The notes below the pieces were generated by a model that made no database searches, was not told where the DNA came from, and saw only the letters and a program-made list of their open reading frames with translations. The position numbers and the translations under genes are program-made. DNA of 6,024 nt. Source: Acidobacteriota bacterium. GTDB taxonomy: Bacteria; Acidobacteriota; Terriglobia; Bryobacterales; JACQDG01. Shown here piece after piece: positions 1 to 4,389 of this stretch; positions within the stretch are counted from its first letter, which is position 1, and each line of letters begins with the position of its first letter. The DNA is taken from the NCBI GenBank assembly GCA_016201195.1, contig JACQDI010000893.1:1-6024 (forward strand), given 5' to 3'.

Positions 1-217
1 AATAAACGCGATAACCGGGGCCGAAATCAACACGCAACTCACTCAGACCTTCGCCGATGGCCCGGCAGTCGCCAAAATTGCCGAACTCGATACGGCTTAG
101 CCGGGCCTCGATCCGATCGCGCCCGCGCTCGTCCTTCAAGGAGTCCAGCCACTCCGAAAACGGCCTTCGTCCATCCACGGTGGCATAGATCCGAAGGCTC
201 CACGGCGTTTCGGCCAC
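1..217 (-). CDS. HigB/Gp49-like type II toxin, 3' end cut by the window
   Basis: Bases 217 to 1, read on the minus strand, give 72 open codons that continue past the edge. The protein begins AETPWSLRIY after a GTG. It carries the hallmarks of the phage Gp49-like / addiction-module killer family (RelE/ParE superfamily): PFSEWLDSLKD (residues 19-29), GNFGD (46-50), a GEGLSELRV strand (56-63) and GPGYRVY (66-72). Members are usually near 100 residues, so about 30 are missing. Known relatives are mRNA interferases that stop translation, and in this subfamily the toxin normally precedes a HigA-like helix-turn-helix antitoxin, which here would lie to the left of base 1. An in-frame TAG upstream (bases 235-233) limits the start to TTG at 220 or GTG at 217. 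I chose GTG because of its distance from the -10 box. No ribosome-binding site is visible. The family call is from remembered motifs; whether the toxin is active cannot be judged from a fragment. Confidence 0.82.
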   Translation of the reverse strand, partial: MAETPWSLRIYATVDGRRPFSEWLDSLKDERGRDRIEARLSRIEFGNFGDCRAIGEGLSELRVDFGPGYRVY

Positions 218-224
218 CAATGCG

Positions 225-253
225 ATTGTAGCCTACCGGCTACACGCCGGCAA
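225..253 (-). promoter_or_regulatory. Sigma-70-type promoter of the toxin gene
   Basis: On the minus strand, TTGCCG (253-248, four of six matches to TTGACA) is followed after exactly 17 bases by TACAAT (230-225, five of six matches to TATAAT). The last base of the -10 box is eight positions before the GTG at 217, so transcription should begin at or within a few bases of the start codon. This implies a leaderless or nearly leaderless mRNA. The promoter sits after the stop of the upstream transporter gene, so the toxin module has its own expression. Confidence 0.65.
228..243. promoter_or_regulatory. Perfect palindrome over the toxin promoter, probable operator
   Basis: GTAGCCTACCGGCTAC has two perfect 6-base arms (228-233 and 238-243) around TACC. 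It covers half of the -10 box and most of the spacer of the toxin promoter, so a bound protein would exclude RNA polymerase. Type II toxin-antitoxin operons are typically autorepressed by the antitoxin on such a site, so a HigA-like antitoxin encoded to the left is the natural candidate. The binding itself is inferred. The lack of a following T run argues against a terminator. Confidence 0.55.
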
Positions 254-295
254 TCGGCCGCTCAATCAGCCGCTCAAGCGTCAATGAACCAAACT

Positions 296-2173
296 TCATT
301 TCCCCGGCTGCCGCACGATGAGAATCGGCGTGTCGAGCGCATGGCGCACCGGCTCGATGGTGTCCCCTAACAGGAAGTCCTTGACCTTGCGGTGGCCGTG
401 CGCTCCCATCACCAGCAGGTCGGCTTGCACCTCGCGGGCGACGCGGACGATTTCGGCGCCGGGGTTGCTCGAATAGGCGATAAAGCCCTCGGCCGGAATC
501 CCGTCTCTCTCGAGCGACTGGCGGACATCTTTCAAGTAATCGGCGCCGGCGCGGACCTCGGCGTCCGAGGCCTCGTCGCCGTATAACCGGCTGGCGGCGG
601 TTTCCTCCACGTGGACCAGGTAGACGCGCGCGCCCTGGGCGCGGGCCATGGCCGCAGCGTGAGCGATCGCCTGGCGGTCGAGCGCCGAATGGTCGAGCGC
701 CACCAGGATCCGCCGGTAAACCGGCTGGGCCAGGCCCGCCTCGACCGCCGGCATGCGGATGGCCTCGCGCCGTAGCGCGCGGCGCCTGACCCACGGCTCG
801 AACGTCACCCACACCAGCAGCAGCCCGACCGCCACCACCACCGGAACGACCACTAGGTTGATCACCGGCCCCACCGTCTGCGACCACCCGGCTAGGGTCA
901 TGGCCACCAGACGTACATTCAATCCCACGATGATCGCCGCCGTGGCCCAGGCGAGCGCCTTGACCCAGCCCCGGTTGGCGAAGGTCCCCATGCGCTCGCG
1001 GTCACTGGTGAAGTGGATCAGCGGAATCACCGCGAACGGCAACTGGAGGCTCAGAATCACCTGGCTCAGAATTAGTAATTTATACGTCGCCTGCTCGCCG
1101 GCTGCGGCGATGGTGATCAGCGCCGGCACGATGGCCAGCGCCCGCGTCACCAGCCGCCGCACCCAGGGGCGCATGCGGATATGGAGGAATCCCTCCATCA
1201 CGATCTGCCCGGCCATGGTGCCGGTGATGGTCGAGGACTGCCCCGAGGAAATCAGCGCCACGGCGAACGCCCCGCTGGCCACCGTGGTTCCCAACAGCGG
1301 CGCGAGCAGGTGCTGCGCCTGCTCGATCTCTTTGACCGCGATGCCGTGCTTGAAGAACACCGCCGCCGACATGATCAGGATGGCCGCGTTGACCAGTAGC
1401 GCCGCGTTCAGCGCCACCACCGAATCCACCAGGTTGTAGTTGCACGCCGTCCGCTTGGCCTGCTCGCTCGACCCGATCCGCCGCGTCTGCACCAGCGCCG
1501 AGTGCAGGTAGAGGTTGTGCGGCATCACCGTCGCCCCCAGGATCCCGATCGCGACGTACAGGCTCTGCCCATTGAGCCGCGGGATTAAGCCGCCCGCCAC
1601 CTCGCTCCACACCGGCCGGGCCAGCAGAATTTCGACCACGAAGCAGGCGCCAATCACGGTTACGAGCGACAAGATGAACCCTTCCAGCACCCGCATCCCG
1701 AACCGCTGCAGCCACAGCGCCAGCAACGCATCGAGCGCCGTGACCACCACCCCGGCGAGCAGCGGCAGGCCGAACAGGAGCTTCAGCCCGATCGCCGTCC
1801 CCAGCACTTCCGCCAGGTCGCAGGCAGCGATGGCCACCTCGCACAGCGCCCACTGCGCCAGGTTCACCCCGCGCGGATAGTTTTCGCGGCAGGCCTGCGC
1901 CAGGTCCTGCCCCCGCACAATTCCCAGCCGCGCGCTCAGCGTCTGCAGCAGGATGGCCATGGCGTTCGACATGACCAGCACCCAGAGCAACTGGTAGCCG
2001 AACGAGGCCCCGCCTTCGAGATCGGTCGCCCAGTTCCCCGGGTCCATGTACCCCACGCTGACCAGGTACGCCGGCCCGGCGAAGGCGAACATGCGCCGCC
2101 AAATCGACAGTCTGGGGATTTCTATCGTGGAGTGAACTTCAGAAAGCGATCGCGCGGCGACAGGAGGGTCCAC
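296..2173 (-). CDS. Nramp/MntH divalent metal transporter fused to a universal stress (UspA) domain
   Basis: With the GTG at 2173 the protein has 625 residues. Residues about 30-460 are an Nramp (natural resistance-associated macrophage protein) transporter, a LeuT-fold proton-coupled importer of Mn2+/Fe2+ in the inner membrane. The two metal-site motifs are present: DPGNW (44-48) in helix 1 and MPHN (217-220) in helix 6, preceded by GAT. About eleven hydrophobic helices are expected and the hydrophobic blocks fit. After a basic linker (VRRRALRREAIR) the last ~138 residues (485-622, bases 721-299) are a UspA-like alpha/beta domain, starting YRRILVALDHS. Its nucleotide loop reads GAHG, nine residues, then GDT, where the classic motif has G(S/T), so ATP binding is uncertain. 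Plain MntH proteins are about 400-450 residues, so the extra domain is a true fusion; it should face the cytoplasm. The reading frame is open up to a GTG at 2245, but a TATACT box at 2184-2179 lies inside that extension. GTG 2173 leaves a ~32-residue N-terminal tail, normal for the family. Confidence 0.93.
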   Translation of the reverse strand: MDPPVAARSLSEVHSTIEIPRLSIWRRMFAFAGPAYLVSVGYMDPGNWATDLEGGASFGYQLLWVLVMSNAMAILLQTLSARLGIVRGQDLAQACRENYPRGVNLAQWALCEVAIAACDLAEVLGTAIGLKLLFGLPLLAGVVVTALDALLALWLQRFGMRVLEGFILSLVTVIGACFVVEILLARPVWSEVAGGLIPRLNGQSLYVAIGILGATVMPHNLYLHSALVQTRRIGSSEQAKRTACNYNLVDSVVALNAALLVNAAILIMSAAVFFKHGIAVKEIEQAQHLLAPLLGTTVASGAFAVALISSGQSSTITGTMAGQIVMEGFLHIRMRPWVRRLVTRALAIVPALITIAAAGEQATYKLLILSQVILSLQLPFAVIPLIHFTSDRERMGTFANRGWVKALAWATAAIIVGLNVRLVAMTLAGWSQTVGPVINLVVVPVVVAVGLLLVWVTFEPWVRRRALRREAIRMPAVEAGLAQPVYRRILVALDHSALDRQAIAHAAAMARAQGARVYLVHVEETAASRLYGDEASDAEVRAGADYLKDVRQSLERDGIPAEGFIAYSSNPGAEIVRVAREVQADLLVMGAHGHRKVKDFLLGDTIEPVRHALDTPILIVRQPGK

Positions 2174-2178
2174 ATACC

Positions 2179-2184
2179 AGTATA
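2179..2184 (-). promoter_or_regulatory. -10 box of the Nramp-Usp gene
   Basis: TATACT on the minus strand matches TATAAT in five of six bases. Only five bases separate it from the GTG at 2173, so the transcript would start at or next to that codon. I see no good -35 hexamer at 16-19 bases upstream (ACGATC at 17), so this promoter may need an activator or a different sigma factor. Confidence 0.45.
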
Positions 2185-2227
2185 GCCTGAAAGCGAACGC
2201 GGATCGTGCTGCCCCGACCCGCCGAGC

Positions 2228-2255
2228 CCACAATCCACGTTCCACAATCCACGTT
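2228..2255. repeat. Four-unit heptamer repeat (CCACAAT/CCACGTT)
   Basis: Bases 2228-2255 read CCACAAT, CCACGTT, CCACAAT, CCACGTT, an exact 14-base unit twice, built of two alternating heptamers. It fills the region where the -35 of the plus-strand GAF promoter would lie and sits upstream of the minus-strand transporter promoter. It may be a low-complexity repeat used genome-wide, or a pair of regulator sites; the sequence alone does not decide. Confidence 0.75.
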
Positions 2256-2260
2256 CCAGC

Positions 2261-2266
2261 TATAAT
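2261..2266 (+). promoter_or_regulatory. Consensus -10 box of the GAF-domain gene
   Basis: TATAAT is a perfect consensus -10. Six bases separate it from the GTG at 2273, so the expected first transcribed base is at the start codon itself. The best -35 candidate is GTTCCA (2239-2244, 16-base spacer, three of six), which falls inside the heptamer repeat. No ribosome-binding site is present between the box and the GTG. Confidence 0.6.
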
Positions 2267-2272
2267 TTATCT

Positions 2273-2875
2273 GTGGGCCAAAAACAGAAAGACCTGGAAG
2301 CCCGGCTCGCCCGCACCGAACAGCAGCTCCGGCTGTTCCAGAAAATCAGCCGCTTCATGGTGCGGGACCTGAGCCTGCAAGAGGTGCTCAAAGGAATCGT
2401 CGATCTGGTCGTCGAGTTCATGCAGTGCGACTCCTGCCTGATCTACCTGCTCGACAGCGACGAGCTGGTCCTGTGCGCCTCCAACAACCCGCACCCTTCC
2501 GAGATCGGCAAGATCCGCCTGCGGCTGAATGAGGGTCTCACCGGCTGGGTCGCCCGCGAGCGGCGCTTGCTCTCCATTTCCAAGGAATGCTACCGGGACC
2601 CGCGCTTCAAGTTCTTCGGATCGCTCCCGGAGGACACCTTTGAGGCGTTTCTCTCGGTCCCGGTCATCTCGCGCGGCAAAGTGGTCGGCGTGATCAACGT
2701 GCAGCACTCCCAGCCGCACCAGCACACCGGCAGCGAGATGGAGCTGCTTACCACCGTCGGCGAGCAGGTCGGCTGCGCGCTCGTGCTGGCCCGCATGGCC
2801 GCCGAGCAGCTCCATCACACCTCGCACGTGGACTTGGTTCTGGCCTCCCCGCCGGGACGGCCCACGGACCACTAA
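2273..2875 (+). CDS. Stand-alone GAF-domain sensor protein
   Basis: This 200-residue protein starts at GTG (GQKQKDLEARLARTEQQ), fixed by the -10 box just upstream. Residues 1-27 form a charged, leucine-spaced helix likely to be a coiled coil. Residues about 30-175 form a GAF domain, with the typical GLTGWVARE (88-96), YRDPRFKFF (107-115) and FLSVPVISRGKVVGVINVQH (126-145) segments that also occur in the GAF parts of PtsP and signalling kinases. GAF domains bind small ligands such as cyclic nucleotides, metabolites or gases. There is no kinase, GGDEF, HTH or ANTAR effector. The tail (residues 176-200, ending PPGRPTDH) is unlike a domain, so the protein may act through a partner or be a shortened form of a GAF-effector protein. 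No signal peptide is seen, so it is cytoplasmic. It is divergent from the Nramp-Usp gene and convergent with the LssY_C-like gene. Its ligand cannot be told from sequence. Confidence 0.88.
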   Translation: MGQKQKDLEARLARTEQQLRLFQKISRFMVRDLSLQEVLKGIVDLVVEFMQCDSCLIYLLDSDELVLCASNNPHPSEIGKIRLRLNEGLTGWVARERRLLSISKECYRDPRFKFFGSLPEDTFEAFLSVPVISRGKVVGVINVQHSQPHQHTGSEMELLTTVGEQVGCALVLARMAAEQLHHTSHVDLVLASPPGRPTDH

Positions 2876-2882
2876 CGCCAAA

Positions 2883-3040
2883 CTAACCCCAAAACCAAGT
2901 CAAAAGTCAAAGGGCAAAGGTCAAAAGTCAAAAGTGTGGTGTCGGCTGCGCCGCAGCTTTTTTCAAAGCCGAGCGCGAAGCGAGGAGGGTTTTACTTTTG
3001 ACTTTTGACCTTTGCCCTTTGACTTTTGACTTGGGGTTAG
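2883..3040. repeat. 158-base inverted repeat with heptamer-built arms
   Basis: The left arm is CTAACCCC (2883-2890), a 6-base insert (AAAACC), then 39 bases (2897-2935). The right arm is the exact reverse complement of those 39 bases (2994-3032), followed directly by GGGGTTAG (3033-3040). The 39-base arm is itself five heptamers, AAGTCAA, AAGTCAA, AGGGCAA, AGGTCAA, AAGTCAA, plus AAGT. The 58-base centre (2936-2993) holds a small hairpin with a T run. The element ends four bases before the stop codon of the minus-strand gene and begins eight bases after the stop of the GAF gene. RNA from either strand would fold into a very long hairpin, so it probably works as a two-way terminator or mRNA 3'-end protector. 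It encodes no transposase. A small non-autonomous mobile element is the alternative. Confidence 0.85.
2944..2963 (+). terminator. Candidate Rho-independent terminator for the GAF gene
   Basis: Inside the centre of the large inverted repeat, GCTGC (2945-2949) and GCAGC (2953-2957) pair around a GCC loop, with a possible G-T pair outside, and six T residues follow (2958-2963). The stem is short but all but one pair are G-C. It lies 69 bases after the GAF stop codon on the same strand. Confidence 0.45.
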
Positions 3041-3043
3041 GAC

Positions 3044-4237
3044 CTATCGCTCCCCAAGCACCAGCACCGCCATCCCCCCATCCGTCGAGAGCTTGTCCCC
3101 CGTAGCATTCTGGCTTTGTCGAGGCGCCTCCGGCCGCTCCACCAGCGCCAGTCCCTTCACCTGGCCGGTCAGCAAAAGGTCGTTGACAACTTTGGCCCGC
3201 TCCCGATCGATCTGCGAATCGATCTTGTGAATGAAGGTCCGGTTCTCTGCGGAAAACTCGATGCCGATGTCGTGGGTGGCCGCCGCGACCCACACCTCCT
3301 GCCCGTGAAACTGGTCGGGGCGCTTCCAGATGCGCAGGTGATGCCGCTTGGCGAAGGTGTTGTTCTGTTTCTGAAACACCAGGTCGGGCTTCTTGCCGTC
3401 GAGCAGAAGGGTGGATACCGGCGCCTGCTGGTAACCGCGGTTTTCGGCGATGGCCCGGAACGTTTCCAGGCCGGATTTCGAGTTGAGCTTCTCCGCCGTC
3501 ATCCATCCGGCGGCAGCAAAGGCCGCCTCCAGCCGCTCCCGGGAGCCGATGAACATCAGGTTGGTGAGGTCGGAGGGCTGGGGCGGCTTCTCGGCCATGG
3601 TCTGGAAGGGTTGGCGACTCACCAGGCCGGCCAGCTCATCCGCCCCCGGAATCGGCGGCGCATCGGCCCGGCCGCTGACCGGCGTGGCCTTGCTGAGCTG
3701 GAGCGTCATCTCCACCCCAGGCTCATAGGTAATCTCCACATCCGCCGGCTTCAGTATGGCCGCTTTGGCCGCCACCAGAATCCCGGCCAAGCCTGAGGAC
3801 CGCTGGCCCAGTTTCTCCAGAGCCTTGTCCATCTGTGAGGAGAGCGTCTCCGACCCCAGGATCCCCAGGATCGCCCCGTTTTCATCGACCGTTTCGCGGG
3901 CGTTGTCGACCTCGGTCACCTGGGCCGCCAGCTTCACCGGCTTCGCGCCGGCGCCCGACAGTTCTCCGAACTCCAGGACCAGCCGGGCCCGCTCCGTGCT
4001 GTCTTTCGGCGGCTGGGCTTCTTTGACCGTTCCGGTGATCGTGCTGCCCTGCGGAACCACCGCTTGCCCCGCGACGTAGACCGGAGCAATCACCACCGCC
4101 TTCACGGCCTCCCCGGACTTCGACTGGCTGCTCCCCACCTTGGCCTGGAGCCGGATCTGGATCTGGGTGCCCACCGGCAGTTCCGCGGCCGGCAGAGCAA
4201 TCGCCAGCAGCATCCAAGCGCTCGTCGCCAGCTTCAT
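3044..4237 (-). CDS. Exported protein with LssY_C-like C-terminal domain
   Basis: The 397-residue product starts MKLATSAWMLLAIALPAAE, a short signal peptide with likely cleavage near residue 18, so it is exported to the periplasm or cell envelope. Residues about 19-110 form a beta-rich region (PVGTQIQIRLQAKVGSS, VVPQGSTITGTVKEA) resembling the barrel-like N-termini of many acidobacterial exported proteins of unknown role. The middle is glycine- and alanine-rich. Residues about 221-360 resemble the 'putative cell envelope' LssY C-terminal domain: SDLTNLMFIGSRERLEAAF, AAGWMTAEKL, APVSTLLLDGKKPDLVFQK, RHHLRIWKR, VWVAAATHDIGIEF and HKIDSQIDRERAKVVNDL. In classical LssY-type proteins this domain follows a PAP2 phosphatase-like membrane part, which is absent here. 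Its biochemical function is unknown. The ATG is supported by a strong ribosome-binding site. It is divergent from the propeller gene. I am confident of the gene and the domain, not of a role. Confidence 0.85.
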   Translation of the reverse strand: MKLATSAWMLLAIALPAAELPVGTQIQIRLQAKVGSSQSKSGEAVKAVVIAPVYVAGQAVVPQGSTITGTVKEAQPPKDSTERARLVLEFGELSGAGAKPVKLAAQVTEVDNARETVDENGAILGILGSETLSSQMDKALEKLGQRSSGLAGILVAAKAAILKPADVEITYEPGVEMTLQLSKATPVSGRADAPPIPGADELAGLVSRQPFQTMAEKPPQPSDLTNLMFIGSRERLEAAFAAAGWMTAEKLNSKSGLETFRAIAENRGYQQAPVSTLLLDGKKPDLVFQKQNNTFAKRHHLRIWKRPDQFHGQEVWVAAATHDIGIEFSAENRTFIHKIDSQIDRERAKVVNDLLLTGQVKGLALVERPEAPRQSQNATGDKLSTDGGMAVLVLGER

Positions 4238-4245
4238 ACCCCTCC
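4238..4245 (-). promoter_or_regulatory. Ribosome-binding site of the LssY_C-like gene
   Basis: GGAGGGGT directly precedes the ATG at 4237 on the minus strand, with GGAGG three bases from the codon. It is the only clear Shine-Dalgarno sequence in the window and fixes this start over another ATG at 4248, which is in a different frame. Confidence 0.6.
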
Positions 4246-4274
4246 ATGATAAACTAGGTCGTCGATTCCTGGCT

Positions 4275-4336
4275 CCCCGCGGCGCCGGACCAGCGGGGAA
4301 AGCGTCGAGTCTCGACGCTGGCAGGCACGAGTGCCT
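4275..4336. repeat. Cluster of three consecutive hairpins in a divergent spacer
   Basis: Three inverted repeats follow each other within 62 bases: CCCCGC (4275-4280) with GCGGGG (4293-4298); the near-perfect palindrome AGCGTCGAGTCTCGACGCT (4301-4319, 9-base arms, one central base); and AGGCAC GA GTGCCT (4323-4336). The spacer lies between two divergent genes, where a terminator is not needed, and no T run follows. This resembles a REP-like interspersed palindromic element, or a structured 5' leader of the plus-strand propeller gene. Copy number in the genome would decide. Confidence 0.7.
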
Positions 4337-4362
4337 CCGCCGCAGTTGTAACTGAGAAATGG

Positions 4363-4384
4363 TGTACTAAGCCTGTACTAAGCC
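4363..4384 (+). repeat. Exact 11-base tandem repeat before the propeller gene
   Basis: TGTACTAAGCC occurs twice without a gap (4363-4373 and 4374-4384), ending five bases before the ATG at 4390. TGTACT is -10-like (TATAAT with two changes), so the repeat may carry the promoter, or form a one-turn-spaced pair of regulator sites. A TTGTAA at 4346-4351 is not at a proper distance from either copy, so I do not call a promoter. Confidence 0.6.
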
Positions 4385-4389
4385 ATCTC

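Noticed and set aside
228..243. Terminator of the transporter gene
   Set aside because: The palindrome is followed by no T run on the minus strand, and it coincides with the toxin promoter, which favours an operator.
1080..2102. A 340-codon minus-strand open frame inside the transporter gene
   Set aside because: It lies in another frame of the clearly real Nramp gene and gives a glycine/arginine/alanine-rich product with no domain; it is an effect of high GC.
2174..2245. Extension of the Nramp-Usp protein to an upstream GTG at 2245
   Set aside because: The extension has no conserved character, begins within the heptamer repeat and contains the TATACT box that would drive the gene.
2174..2272. 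Manganese (yybP-ykoY) riboswitch before the transporter gene
   Set aside because: The 99-base spacer holds only -10 boxes and simple repeats, and the likely transcript starts at the GTG, leaving no leader for a riboswitch.
2883..3040. CRISPR array from the repeated AAGTCAA units
   Set aside because: The units are directly adjacent with no spacers and are arranged in two inverted blocks; no cas gene is present.
3116..3796. A 226-codon plus-strand open frame opposite the LssY_C-like gene
   Set aside because: The minus strand shows a signal peptide, ribosome-binding site and domain; this frame shows none.
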